A stretch of DNA of 64,000 nucleotides from Adineta vaga (lineage: Eukaryota; Rotifera). The first letter of the stretch is position 1. Every line of letters begins with the position of its first letter. Location: NCBI GenBank assembly GCA_021613535.1, contig CP075497.1:9114001-9178000 (forward strand). The letters are read 5' to 3'. The notes under the pieces are model-generated. The model ran no database searches. It was given only the letters and a program-made list of their open reading frames with translations, and was not told the origin of the DNA. The translations under genes were made by a program, and so were the position numbers. Positions 1 to 13,400 of the stretch are shown here, in pieces.

Positions 1-2782
1 TTAGTTACTAGTGGAGCTGTAGCATTTGGTCGACAAGTTCTACGTCAAGAAGCAATGATGACAATGACAATGAGAAAATCTCTTTCACCAAAAGATATTT
101 TAGAAAATAGTCGATTAGCGATACAAAGACAAGCATGTGCTGCTTTTGGACAAAAAGGTCTTATGTCATTTTATGAACGAATGTTTCAACAATATAATAT
201 TGGTGTTGCACAAGTACTTGTGACAAAGAGTAATTTCTATAATGCAAATAGTCGAAAAAATCTACAAGCTACTTTGGATGAATTACTTAACTTAAATATC
301 ATTCCTATTTTAAATACAAACGATGCTGTTGCACCATTTACAGATACAGATGCTGAATTAACAGCCGCTAAAGATGGAATTGTTGTAAATGATAATGATT
401 CATTAGCTGCACGGTTAGGAGTGTTAATATCAGCAGATTTATTATTGATCATGAGTGATGTCAATGGTGTATATACTGGACCACCAGGATTAGAAGGTTC
501 AAGATTATTGCATACATTTTGTCCAAAACAAGATTCACAAAAGATTGCATTTGGTGCTGGATCAAAAGTGGGCACAGGTGGAATGGAATCCAAAGTATAT
601 TGAAATATCTTCTCTTTTATATTGTCTAAGAGCAAGTTTTTTTTTAGATTAAATGTGCATCATGGGCATTGGATCATAATGTTGGTGTTGTCATCAGTAA
701 TGGACAAATCGATAAAGGAATTTTAAATATTATGGATGGAAAACAAATTGGAACATTTTTTACAAAAGTTCCAAATCAATCAATGCCAGTTGATGTTCAA
801 GCGGTCAAAGGTATGATTAAAATTTTCTATAGGACAATATCTAATTATTTTATCGAAAAAAAATAAAACCTATTGTAGCTCGCGATGGTAGTCGACAATT
901 ACAAAAACTTTCAAGTGATGAACGTAAATCAATCATTGATAAAATGGCATCAAATTTAATTGATTATTCGAACGATATTCTTCAAGCAAATAAACTTGAT
1001 TTAGATCAAGCAACAAAAAATGGTCTGAAATTATATTCAATCTCTTCATTTTACTACATGAATCTATCTTTCTAGGTCTTAAACCATCATTAATTGCTCG
1101 CCTTGGTTTATCCGAAAAGAAATTACAAACTCTATCCAATGGTCTTCAGCAAATCGCTGAAAAAGCTGATGTACTTAGTTCGTTTTCTATACAAAATATT
1201 CTTCTCCTTATCAATCTATTTTATTTTCGTGATATAGGACAAGTTGTTCGTCGCACACGCCTTGCAGATGGTTTAACATTGAAACAAATTACTACACCGA
1301 TTGGTGTTCTTCTGGTTATATTCGAATCACGTCCAGATAGTTTACCACAAATAGCTGCTCTTTCCATCTGTTCTGGTAATGGTCTTTTATTAAAAGGTGG
1401 TTCTGAAGCAAAATATTCCAATGAAATTTTAACAAAATTGATGCAAGATGCACTTGAACCGTATGCTCCACGTGAAACTATTTCTTTAGTAAGAAACTCA
1501 TTCCTACTCATTAGATTTCCTAATCTTTCTTTTCTTTTCATTGAAGATCAATACACGTGAACAAGTTTCAAATCTTCTTCAATTAGGAAAATATATCGAT
1601 TTAGTTATTCCACGTGGCTCAAATGATCTTGTACAATCTGTACAAAAACAAAGTTTACAAATTCCTGTTCTAGGTCACGCAGAAGGTATTTGTCATGTAT
1701 ACGTGGATAGAGATGCAGATTTAGATATGGCATTACGTATTAGTAAGATTTAAAAAGAAGATAATTATCATTTTTGTTTCTTTTCTTATCAACTTTATTA
1801 GTTCGAGATTCTAAGTGCGATTATCCAAGTGCTTGTAATGCTATGGAAACATTACTTATTCACAAGGATCTTGTTCGAACACCCTTTTTTGAATCATTAA
1901 TTGATCTATTACGTCTTGAAAAGGTATGGATAATTATTCTTTTTTTGTTCTTTAGTTAACTATCTGCAAGACAGATAAAGATTTAGGTTGTGTCTCTCCA
2001 GGACATATATGAAAAATACGAACAGATTTTCCTTATGTTTTGATAAAAGAGAGAGAGAGAGAGAAAGAGAAAAGAAAATACTTTTAGAAAGACAGCTTGA
2101 TATTGATATTGATGGATTTTTTGTTATCTCTTGACAGTACCGAATTCTTATTTAGGTTAAAGTTTATTCGGGTCCACGTTTATCAATTATGATACCATTT
2201 CCACCACCACCAGCAACATCTTTGGGTGTTGAATATGGTGATTTACAATGTGCAATTGAAGTTGTTGATGATGTTAAAGATGCAATCGATCATGTTAATA
2301 AATTTAGTTCAAATCATACTGATTCCATTGTTACAGAAAATCGTACGTAAAAGAAATCTGACACAGAAAATGGACTTACATTTCTCGAAATCCTATTTTT
2401 TTTTATTTTAGAGAATACGGCTAAAGACTTTCTGAATAATGTTGATAGTGCCTGTGTTTTTCATAATGTTAGTACACGTTTTTCCGATGGCTATCGATTT
2501 GGTCTAGGTAAAATAATCTGTTGAAGAGATTAATAAGAAATGGATTCTGATTTTTTTTCTTCTTCTTTCTTTTGAATAGGTGCTGAAGTCGGAATAAGCA
2601 CAGGACGTATACATGCTCGTGGTCCTGTTGGTATCGAAGGTTTATTAACAACAAAATGGATCGTTGAAGGTCATGGTGATGTTGTAGCTGATTTTACTGA
2701 AGGAAGAAAACAATTTGTTCATGAAACATTGAATTTAACAAACAATCATGAAAAACTTCACGCTCGACAAAAAGTAGCCTGA
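1..2782 (+). CDS. ALDH18A1: Delta-1-pyrroline-5-carboxylate synthase (5'-partial)
   Basis: Bifunctional enzyme that makes glutamate-5-semialdehyde/P5C from glutamate, normally mitochondrial, for proline and ornithine synthesis. I read ten exons: 1-594, 648-810, 879-1022, 1076-1177, 1238-1488, 1547-1742, 1802-1923, 2156-2342, 2412-2507 and 2580-2782. They join in one frame to 685 residues plus a TGA stop. The glutamate 5-kinase part begins inside the motif VTSGAVAFG and includes NTNDAV and [17 protein letters not shown]. The gamma-glutamyl phosphate reductase part shows [23 protein letters not shown], the catalytic-cysteine motif EGICHVYVD, and [16 protein letters not shown] near the end. About 110 N-terminal residues, compared with animal homologues, lie off the left edge. 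No frame breaks are seen. Intron 7 (1924-2155) is longer than its neighbours and carries a GA-rich tract. Identity is very secure; exon ends are by eye. Confidence 0.95.
2047..2075 (+). repeat. GA microsatellite in P5CS intron 7
   Basis: A run of GA dinucleotides followed by GAAA units lies in the 232-bp intron 1924-2155. It looks like an ordinary simple repeat and no function is indicated. Confidence 0.85.
2641..2646 (-). terminator. Candidate poly(A) signal for the GPCR gene
   Basis: AATAAA on the minus strand, about 160 nt past the GPCR stop and within the last exon of P5CS. It is the nearest canonical signal that I found. The hexamer is common in AT-rich DNA, so the call is tentative. 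Confidence 0.35.
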
Positions 2783-2805
2783 TTGTGTTTGTTCGTGTGT
2801 ACTTC
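2783..2805. other. 23-bp spacer between convergent stop codons
   Basis: The P5CS stop ends at 2782 and the GPCR stop (opposite strand) ends at 2806. The first good plus-strand AATAAA is at 2901-2906, inside the antisense of the GPCR C-terminus. The nearest minus-strand AATAAA is at 2646-2641, inside the last P5CS exon. The two 3' untranslated regions are therefore expected to overlap each other's coding exons. Confidence 0.85.
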
Positions 2806-4508
2806 TTATTTTGCTTGTATATTTGTACTACTACCATTTTGTCGAAAACAACATTTTAATATTCGTCGTAAGGCATAGCGAAAATCGTTATTAGAAAAAA
2901 AATAAAGAAATGGATTAATAAATGTATTTGCATATGTTAACCAAAGAGTTTTTCTTAATAAGCTATTTGAAACATATTGAATACCAAAAAATCGTTGAAT
3001 TGGCCAAACAATAGTGAATGGTAACCAAGAAACCAGAAAAACAAAAATAAGCACTCCGAGTGTACGTGCTACACGACGTTGTTTAGCTAGACGTACTTTT
3101 TGTTGTTGTTGACGTCGTGCAAGACTCATCTGTCTTTGTAATAAAGAATCTGTTGTCGATATTGCACGTCTGTATGTTGAATTACGTGAAAGCCGGAGCA
3201 CAGTATTACTTGTTCCTGTTGATGATGACCAAGTTGATGTATAAAGAAATTTTTTATTTGAACGTGCTTGCGAATTTTCACGATATTCTTTAAATGAACC
3301 TTTGTGTGTTCCAGCAATTTCTCGTGTACGTCCAAGCCATACAATAGCATGAACTGCACGACGAAATTTATGTTTTGTACTTAATGATAAATTCGGATTC
3401 GACGATACAGCATTCTGTTGTTGTAGTTGTTCTTGTGGCTGGTGTACTTGCTGTGCCGGTGGAGGAGAAGAAGATGGTGGTGGTGGTGGTAGAGTCGATG
3501 TAGATGTCAAACGATATTTACTTGTTTCTACGAGAGGAAGACTTTTTAATGTGCGATTCATTGCATAATTGTTTGTTAATCGTGAATGATGATGAATATA
3601 ATTAGAACTATTGATACTTCCATGTGCTGAACAGCGTGTTGCTTGCTGATGAAAATTTGATGTGCTACTTGCTGTTGATGCAGGTCCTCGTCCAACACCT
3701 GTTTCATTACAAATGCCCATTAATGGATCAAAAATAGTTGTTTGAGATGTACGACGTCCATTATTAAGTTTAACTTCTGTTAGCCAAACTAATAATTTAC
3801 TCATCTGACCATGCAATACACGGAAGATTTTTATATATAAAACAATCATTCCAATCATTGGTAAGAAAAAGAGTAAGATCGTTGCAATTAAAACATAAAC
3901 AGCACGAGCTTGAAGATAACAACCATTTTCCGGTTGCACTAGGGGTGAATAGCCAGCTAAATAACTGTGAGCAAAAACGCCTACGATTAGAGAACAAAAA
4001 ATATTTAATCTGTCTCCCTTTTTATTAATGAAATCTTTTAATACCTGGCAACCATACCATTGCTGGTATTAACCATGTTAATAAAATTAATGAAAAGGCT
4101 CGTCGTACTGTACGTTTCTTTCTATCCATTTTTGATTCAATTAAATATAAATATCGATCTAATGCAATTGCAGACATTGTCAAAAATGAGACTGTACAAA
4201 ATAACAATGTACAACACAACCATATATTACATAAACGTGCACCAAATTGCCATTCACCATAGATTTCCCACAATGAAATGAATGGTATAACAGTTGTTCC
4301 AACAAAAAAGTCTGCTACAGCTAAATTAATAATGAGATAATTGCTAACCTAAATTCAGAAATTCTCAATATGAAATCGAAAGATAAATTATTCAAAAAAT
4401 ACATACACTTTTCAATCGAGGTTCAACACAAATAGCAATTATTATAATTACATTACCAAGAATTGTTACAATTGTTAATGCAGCAAAACCGATAAGACGT
4501 GCAATCAT
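2806..4508 (-). CDS. Orphan class A (rhodopsin-family) GPCR
   Basis: Seven-transmembrane receptor, expected at the plasma membrane. Three exons (4508-4407, 4348-4045, 3980-2806) join in frame to 526 residues. Visible marks are the TM1 GN pair, TM2 LAVAD, TM3 ending in DRY (LDRYLYL), the extracellular-loop cysteine in ENGCY, TM6 SWLPF and TM7 NPFLYFF followed by FRYALRRIL. The third intracellular loop is very long, roughly 250 residues, with Pro- and Gln-rich stretches. Overall shape resembles the muscarinic, histamine and amine group. However, counting back from the DRY Arg puts Thr at position 3.32, where amine receptors carry Asp, so the ligand cannot be assigned. The chosen ATG lies almost at TM1, so the receptor has essentially no extracellular N-terminus. 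It follows an AG acceptor by 8 nt, so an upstream coding exon or a trans-spliced leader is possible. Confidence 0.88.
2901..2906 (+). terminator. Candidate poly(A) signal for P5CS
   Basis: AATAAA 119 nt downstream of the P5CS stop, with a second copy at 2917-2922. Both lie inside the antisense of the last GPCR exon. Confidence 0.4.
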
Positions 4509-7411
4509 GTCTTTTTCTATAAATTTTGATTTGAAAAGAAAAAAAGATTTAGTTAACTAGATATATTACTTGTCATAATTCACTATATATCAAATGACAT
4601 GTCATCAAATACAACGCTGTTCTCCGTCACACTTATTCTTTTCTTTTTCTCTGTGTCTTTCTCTTACTCTCTCGCTCTAATTTAGCCACAACGCGTAAAA
4701 CATAAAAGACGAATCAAATAGCGATAGAATCCTTTTTAGTGATACACTACAAGTGCTTTCTGAATGTATATAAATGCTCATATGAGCGTGCGTTCTTATA
4801 TCGAGCGTCAAATACAATAGAAAACAAAAAGAAAAATGCTTTCAAACTAAAAACACACTAGTCATTATTTTCTTTTCAAACAGTTGTATATAATGATAAA
4901 TATGTGTAGGTGCATGTTTGAATGTTGAATAAATATATAGATATATGTAGATAGGACAATCAAAATTTACCGTAACTTTATAATAAATGATTATTGCATT
5001 CGGTAAATGAATAAATAAGTACTCATATATCGTGTCAAGAACGTTTGCGAAAACTTATCACTTCTTCTCCGACATTTATTTCTCTTTCTCTTGTGTTTCT
5101 GATAGGTAAAAGAGAAGAAAAAAAAATAGACAAATCATTCTATCTTGAATTAATTTTCCTAATTACAGTGTAACTGTTCATGAAAGATTTTCTTCTTTTT
5201 TCTTTCATAAAAAGAAGAAAAAAAAACTCATCAACATTACCTTACACTTATTGTTCAGTATAGAAATAATTATGGAGCAAAATAGTTTATTATAACGGAA
5301 AATACGTTAGAAACTATATATACGAAACTACTACATCAATCCGTATTGAGCATGAATACTGCAAAAAAAAGGTCTTAAACAAAACTTGACGATTTATTCT
5401 CAAATAGACAATAATCAACATACATGGAAATCTAATTTGAGTAGATATAGATAGTTCTTTTGCTGTTGTTTGTCGATCGAGAACTAATAACAAGAAGATC
5501 CTAATAGATTACTCGAGATAAGTAATGTTGCTGCTGTGAAAATTTGCTGGGTCGATTAGAGTTTGATGTTAACACGAATGGAAATATTTCTTACTAGTTA
5601 TTTCCTGGCGTATTTTGGATGATAACAACGATCATCATCCAACTTCCGGTCCATATTTCCGATCGTTCTTCGATGAATACAACACAACACTTATTCTCTG
5701 TTCTAACATTAACTTTTTTCTTTATTATCAAATACGAAAAGTTATTAAAAAAACATTGTCATTTTTTCTCATCCGTAGAAAATAGAAATGAATGTTATTA
5801 TCTATCTATTTTTTTATTTTTATAAGACTGCTGTGTTTCTTCTTGATCTTCTTTAGTTTTGATCATTTTTTTAATCTATTCATTAACTTTCTATTCAATT
5901 ACTAAGGAACGTACTAATAAAAAAATGATGAATTCACTTGATGTCCCTTTATCCAACCTCCGCATGATTAAGATTGTAATATGTTTAGTTAAATATTTTT
6001 TTTTCTTTTACAGAGTCTCATGTCAATCCGATTATATCTAAGAAAGTACATCTTCTTTTGTAATAGAAGTTATCAAAGCTTCTTTTTAAATTTGAAATTA
6101 AAATGACATTTCATTCACAAAAATGAATATACAAAAACGTACGAATGACAACTCTACTGTGTGTGACTCAATTTTTTCAATGGCAAAAAATGAGTTTTGT
6201 TATTATGGATCAAAGATAACTAATAACTAATAGATAGAGATTTATTATATATATCATCTAAATCAAGACTTTCAGTTAAAAAAAATATATAAATTTACCT
6301 AGAAATTATCAGACACGTATATCATTAGACTTTACGGTTGATTACATTGAAATACTAACGAATAATGTGTGCATTTCTTATTATGCCCAGAGAGATGGAA
6401 ATAAGAAAGAAAAAGAAAAGAAAACGAGTTATTTGAGTAATCATTTCTACGTGTTGATGTGCATTTAATCTCGTGACAGAAATACCTCGATAAAAGCATA
6501 ATTTCATTCAATTTAAAGCATAAAAGACAACTCCTAATGGAAAGAACGAATATGAATATGTAAATAAAATTCGATACTTTTTTAAACTGAATAATTTATA
6601 TGAAAATAACTCAAGTTTTTTTCTGACTATCGTTAAATAACAACAAATATTTAATTTTCATCTTTTTACATTCAACAATTGTCTGCAACTGAAGTCTGGT
6701 ACCTGACACATCAAAGAAAGATAAAAATGCTTTTTTTTATTTATTTATCTGAATTATTTAATTTAAAAGTTATTTTCTCTTCGAACTTTTAGTACTTAAC
6801 AGAACCAAAGAATTGAACTACATTTTGATGTTCGCATGAAACGTCATCAAATATCATCTTCTCCTCATGAAACAAATAAATTCATCAGTGCAATGAGTGA
6901 CGAAAAGTGAGGGAGAGCATAGCATAGATTAAAAGATTTCTTTACTTATCAAATTGCACAAAATGAATAGAAAGAGAACGTGTATATGCTATTACAAAGT
7001 TTGAATGTATTTCTCATTGTATTCATTTGTTGGTACTACAACTTTCATTCAAAGACATCACATAGTTCATAGCAGACAACTCATTTGATCTTCATTTATC
7101 TGTACAGTCACACTCTCAAGACGGAATTATTGCAAATGAAATATGACATCTAATAAATCAAAGCAAGATAAGATAAATACATTTGTTTGATAGTAATTTT
7201 GACTTCTTGTATAGTTAACAACAATTCTGCCATAAATAGATGTCGCACTACAATGGATCAATTGTAAACGTATTTAGGAGGCGCAATGTACTAAAGTTTA
7301 TTCGAAAAAGTCTTCCACTAATGAGAATCATTGATTTCAATACGAATTTTTTTTGCCCTCGCGAATGTATTATTTGTAATCGTTCTTACTTTTTTTCGTT
7401 AGATTTCAACT
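4509..7411. other. Non-coding divergent intergenic region
   Basis: AT-rich stretch of 2.9 kb between the 5' ends of the GPCR (-) and HEATR1 (+). Only short spurious reading frames are present, none with a family motif. It should hold both promoters and possibly a 5' non-coding or N-terminal GPCR exon. I recognise no RNA gene, transposon or ordered repeat in it. Confidence 0.6.
7391..7402 (+). promoter_or_regulatory. Splice-acceptor-like signal just before HEATR1 ATG
   Basis: A T-rich tract ending in TTAG lies 9 nt upstream of the HEATR1 start codon at 7412. It looks like a 3' splice site for a 5' untranslated intron or for a trans-spliced leader. No matching upstream donor can be fixed by eye. 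Confidence 0.5.
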
Positions 7412-10400
7412 ATGACTTCATTGAAATTACAATTAAATAAACTAGCTGATGCTCATACGCAATGGCAACTTACTGATAGTGAAAATCGTAAACGAGCATC
7501 ATTTCTGTATGATCCAAAAGAAGCTTCAACGCTTGATCGAGAAACAATTTATTGTCTCGGTAAGAAGATGAAAATAATGAATGATGAATTTTCTATATGG
7601 TTTATTTTTAAAGGTACCAATGGTTTTGAAGAACTATGTTTACTTGATTCCGGTTTTGAAGAATTTGAACGAGTACTTTTTAGTGATACAAGTCTAACAT
7701 TTGAACGTAGTATTCAAACGAAAGAAGTGAATGATTCATTAGATTTAACAATTCGACGATTTCTTATTCGTCTTTCACCTTATTTTCTTCTAAGTCCAGC
7801 TCATAAAGCACTCGAATGGCTTGTACATCGGTAATAAATTCAGTTGTTTATTGTTTCCAAAATTCAATAATATTCTTTATATCTTCCAGATTTTTCATTC
7901 ATTTTTACAATATTGATGATCTTATGCGATGTATACTACCATATCATGAACATAATTATTTCACACGTGTTATTCAAATGTTTCGTTTAAAGGATAAAAA
8001 TAGTAGTTGGTCATGGCTCGAGTCAGCACGAGTAAAATTTCTGTTTTGTTTCGTTAAATATTGAATAATCTATACTATAACGATTTGTAGACCGCAGGCA
8101 CGACAATACCTGGTCTTGTTATGGCTAATCGGTGTGCAACGGATTTAGGTTTTCTAAATTTCATTTGTGAATCTACTGCAATGGCAGTTAAAGTAATGAT
8201 ATTTGAAATCTTTGATATTTTTGAGAAACGAAAATTTCATTCAGGAATTTGGTTCAAATCATTCATCATTACGTGTTATTATAAATTTTTATTTGAAAAC
8301 ATTATGCTCAACAATCTTACATTCATTATCACATCGGAAGAAAAAGAAGAAAACGAATTCTAATCAAGAAAATTTCATTGCTCACTTGATGCCATTTTTA
8401 TTAAAAGGCTTAAAATCCAAATCTGTGGATTATAAACGAGCAACCTATTTGATTCTTTCACATTTATCAAACATATTTACATTTCAAACAAACATTAGAG
8501 ATGATATTCTAAACGTTCTTTCGAAAGTCAGTAATTAATCTAGAAAGGACAAAATTCTCTATCTTTCCTTTTTGTTTTTCAATTTAGGGTTTATCCGATG
8601 ATGTCATTAAAGAAAATCTTCTGATTATTTCTGTCTTTCTCAACAATCAACATCATCTATCTTTACCAGATCGGTACGTTCAAAATACACTTTCCAATTT
8701 CAAAATAGAAAATTATTTTTTCTTTCATTAAAAGATGTTTTCTGAAATTATGTGATATGTCAAATATAATTGATGAAATATTTCAATTAACTAATGAAGT
8801 TCGCATTGATAATTTTCTTTGCGCATGGTTTGAACAACTACTCAATCATGTTCTCAAAGATGCAAATCAAATGGAAACAGATCATGAACAAAAATTTTCA
8901 ATTTTAGTTGAAAAAACTTTAAATACATTGAAATTTAATTCACAAATCTTAAAATTCCTTATTAATTCTTTCATTAAACATTTCAATGATAATAATGATA
9001 CATATTTAGTTTCATTAGCTTCAATTATTGAACGAAAGTAATTCTTAATAGACATATTTGGAAAGATAATAGATTGTCTTGTTATTATAATAGATATCCA
9101 ATTGATTTCGATGATAATATTCGTCAACAGACGGAGAATTGCTCGAATAATGAAGAACGAAAGCGTATTAGAGAATTTGCATCAATGACAGCAACTGGAT
9201 TTAAACATCAAGTAAAGAAAAATGAATGTTTGTAGTTCATCACTTATATTCTTTCTTTAAAGCCATTGTCTGATCGTGCTTCATTGGCTATTTGTCTTAA
9301 TCATCCACAAGCTCAATTACGTATCGAAGCATTACAACGAATTCGTGAAGGACTTAAATCTAAACAAGTAATTCTATTGATGAATAAAGATTTTTACATA
9401 AAAAAAAGATTTCTTTTCAGAATATTGAAAGAGAATTCTTAACTGATGTATTATTATCTCGATTGAATGATAATGAAGTTAAAGTTGTTCAAGAAGCGAT
9501 TTATCTTCTCGAAGAATTAAATTTCATGGATAATCAACAAATAAATGATATTCTACAAAAGATTCTTCAACGAGAAAATGAAGATTGGTAACTAAACATT
9601 ATTATCAATTACAACTATTCAAAATATATATTTCATTTCAGGTCATCAGTTCAACAATCTATCGTTCGTTTATTATCCATTGATTCTACAAATGAAAATA
9701 AATATCTTCATTTATTATTTCCAACAACATTATCAGAAATCAATCTTTTGAATAATCTCCTAGATAATTACAAACAACAAAAACATTCTTTATCATCTTT
9801 ACTGAAATTAACGAAGAAAACTTTCAAATCAACAACAATGGATACATTATCATCAAATATTGAAACATTTATTCAATCAATAACAAATCATAATGAACGA
9901 AAAGATGTTTTATTACCATTATTACAACAACATGATGAAATTTTACGACTTGTTGAACAAAATCGACCCAATTGGATTAAATTTTCAATTATCTATATTC
10001 TATTAGGAATTGAAACAATTAAACAACAAGATATTAATGAATATATCGAATTAGCAACGGTGATGATTTTCAAATTATTAAAAAAACTATCTAAAGAAGT
10101 AAGTCAATGATCTCTACTTGAACATAATCATCATTACATGACTTTTTTTCTCTCCATAGATTTCACCAACGAATGATGAACAAACAGATGCAATTGATTA
10201 TCAAACTCTCATTGAAACACATATGATTAAAAAACATCCATTTACACTATCAAGTTATTTATCACTTTGGAAATTATTCATTCAATCTTTACCTCAAAGT
10301 AAATGAATACTTTTCGTTACTTATTCTTATCTTTGTTTCGTTTAGATTCAAATCAAATGATATTTTGGAATGATTTTCTTTCCGAATGTATTCAATGGTT

Positions 10401-13400
10401 ATGTTCAGAAGAGAAACTTCCTCTTCTTCATCTTCTTTTCAAACAACAATTTTCATCGATGAATCAATTAATTCTCTTTCTTGCTGAATATTATCTTAAT
10501 TTCACTGAAAAATCTCGTGAACAAGAAATTATCTTGAAATATCTTCTTAAACAATCATCAGCAACTGAATATAACAATCTTTCGATATTAATTTTCACTT
10601 TTCTTCTTCATTCATCATATCGACCCATTCGTTCGACAATTATTAAACTTTTTCAATCGAAAATTCAATGTTCTACGAATGATTTCGATTTACTCATTCA
10701 AACAATCAAACATCATGAAAATGAAATCATTACGGATTCAGAATATATCTGTTATTTAATATCTCAATTAATTCAAACAATAAAATTAAATGAAAAGAAA
10801 AAACGTAAATTAAATTCAGATCAATCATTATTAATACATTTATTTAAACAAACGATTGATCAAAATGAAGTTTTGAATAAAAAATTTCAACAACAATTAA
10901 ATATACAATTACTTGAATTATTAAAACAATGTAAACATTGGTCGATATTTAATGAATATAGAAATGATTTAGAACATCTTCTTCAACAAACTGATCAATA
11001 TATAACAATTCCGGAAAATAAATTATTGTTAGAGAGTATCATTCATCATATTGATTATGAGACATTAATACAAGAACAATCATTTTGTTTTGAAATGATT
11101 CTACAAATCTTAGGACGATCAATTAAGAAATCTAAAGCAATAGCAACAATTGATACAATGATATTAACATTAAAACAGGTAATTGAAAAGTTCAGTATTC
11201 TATGAATTATTGTAATTTTTTTTGATTTAGTTTACACCGGAAATGTTTGTATCATTATCAACTGAATTCGATAAACAAATGCAATTAATAAGTGAATGTT
11301 TTGCCTTATGGCAACGTTCAAAATCTGCCCAACTAACAACTGTGATTAAAACAACACTTTCTAAAGTTTGTTCATAGCTTCATTCGTTTTTTCATTGAAC
11401 TCATCTTTTCTTTAGTTTACTTTCAATGCAAAACATTTCTTAACTTATTGGAAAACTATTCTTGAACCTGATACACAACAGAAGAATTCCACTAATCAAC
11501 CAAATCGTTTATCAAATAAGAAGTTAATTGTTTCAAAACCAACTGAATCACCAAATCCAATCAATTCAACAATTAATTGGAAAAATTTATTATCATCATT
11601 AGAACTTTTACATAATGATCAATTAGTTATTGAACAACGACATGAATTAATTCGTCCGATTTTTCTTATCCTTGAAAAATCTCTAAATCAAACAGCTGAT
11701 TTCGAACAAAAGACATATATTGATCAATTATGTACGACAGCTTTACTCAATCTTTATACACAATTGAAACCGGGTGAGTGAAAAGATGCCAAGACATGCT
11801 CATATGATTGATGATGTTCATTTTAGATGAATGTAATCCAGATATTTTCAATAGTGAAATCGTTATGGAATGTATGAAACGTACTAATGATTTACATACA
11901 ACTCAACAATGTCTTATGCTCTTATCGAAAGGTGCACAATTATTTCCTGTAAGTATTATGTGAATGAAAACTTTGTTTATTTTCGAGACAATTCGAATAT
12001 TGGATATTTATATCACGAAAGAATCTTTTATATTTTAGGAAAAATTAATCAGTATGATCATGGCAATGTTCGCATTTGTTGGTGATCGTCTTGTTCGTAA
12101 AGATGATTTATATAGTTATCAAGTTATGGAAAAAACAATCAAAACTGTCATACCATCTTTGTATAAAGTAAATTGCTTTTTCATTTGTAATGAAAAGAAA
12201 AACTGATCAATTGAAATTTTAAGGAAAAAAATGTTGAACAACGTCGACCTATTCTTGCAAAGATTACTCATGTTTTCGTAACATCATTAGCACATATACC
12301 TGCTCATCGTCGTCAAGATATTTTTCGTATGCTAATGGAATCAATTGGTCAAGATGAATGTCTTTGGTTTACACCAGTTCAATTATTTGATTCAATTCTT
12401 CTTTCACCAATCAATCGAAAAAATGAAGAAACATTGAAAGTAAAATCTATCATTTGAGTTCTTCATTTTTTATCTTCAAAATTCTTTTCATTTTAGAAAT
12501 CATTAATTGATGGTAGTGAACAAATGTTGAGTAGTTTCAATCAATTTTCATCTGCAACTATTCTCATAAGTCTTACACGTATTTTAACGACAGTCTTAAA
12601 TCTTCCTGATCAAATCATGAGTAAATCATCATTCTTTATTATTTATTCAGATTCGAACATTGAATTCTCTTCCTCCTACTTATTGTAGAAAATCAATCAA
12701 CTCCATCAACATATTCTCATTTAATTGATTTACGTTCATATACAACAAAACATATTCATGTACTGAAATATCAATTATTAACATTTGTTAATAATATTCT
12801 TTCAGCTGAATTCTTTATGAAAATGGTAAATTTAAATTTGAATTTAAACGTGATGATCCATTTGATCTTTTTTTTTTCTAGATCAAAAATGGTTTACATC
12901 AAGAAAATGAAATGAATTATTTAAACGAATTAATTCAAACAATACTTCATTGTTTATTATGGGCGAATAAACTATCAGAAGATGATGCGGATATAAGTCG
13001 ATATAATAAATCAATCTTGAATAAAATATTTGAATGTTTAAATAGAAGTATCGCGTTATTACATGGTTCTATGTTTGTTAATATTATTTCGAATTTACTT
13101 CAACAACAACAGACAAATGATAAATTACAAAGAAAGACTTTAGAAATTTTAAATGCAAGATTAAAAGATGAATTTACTCCCGAGAGTGAAGTAAATATTT
13201 CATTGAAATCATTGATGCTTTTTCATTCGTCGATTATCTTTAGATTGTCTTGTTTTTACCATATATGGATAATATTTTATCAATTGTTGGTAAATATTCA
13301 ACACATGAACAAGAACAAACAGCACAAACAGCTTTATTTACAATCAAATTATTAGCCAAACGTTTAGCAGAAAAACATCCAACAGATTTTTCAGCGGTAA

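Noticed and set aside
237-635. 132-codon minus-strand frame inside P5CS
   Set aside because: It is the antisense shadow of a strongly supported P5CS exon with clear kinase motifs.
4509-7411. Possible hidden gene in the largest intergenic gap
   Set aside because: Only short frames without motifs or consistent splice joins. No tRNA, rRNA or transposon signature was recognised.
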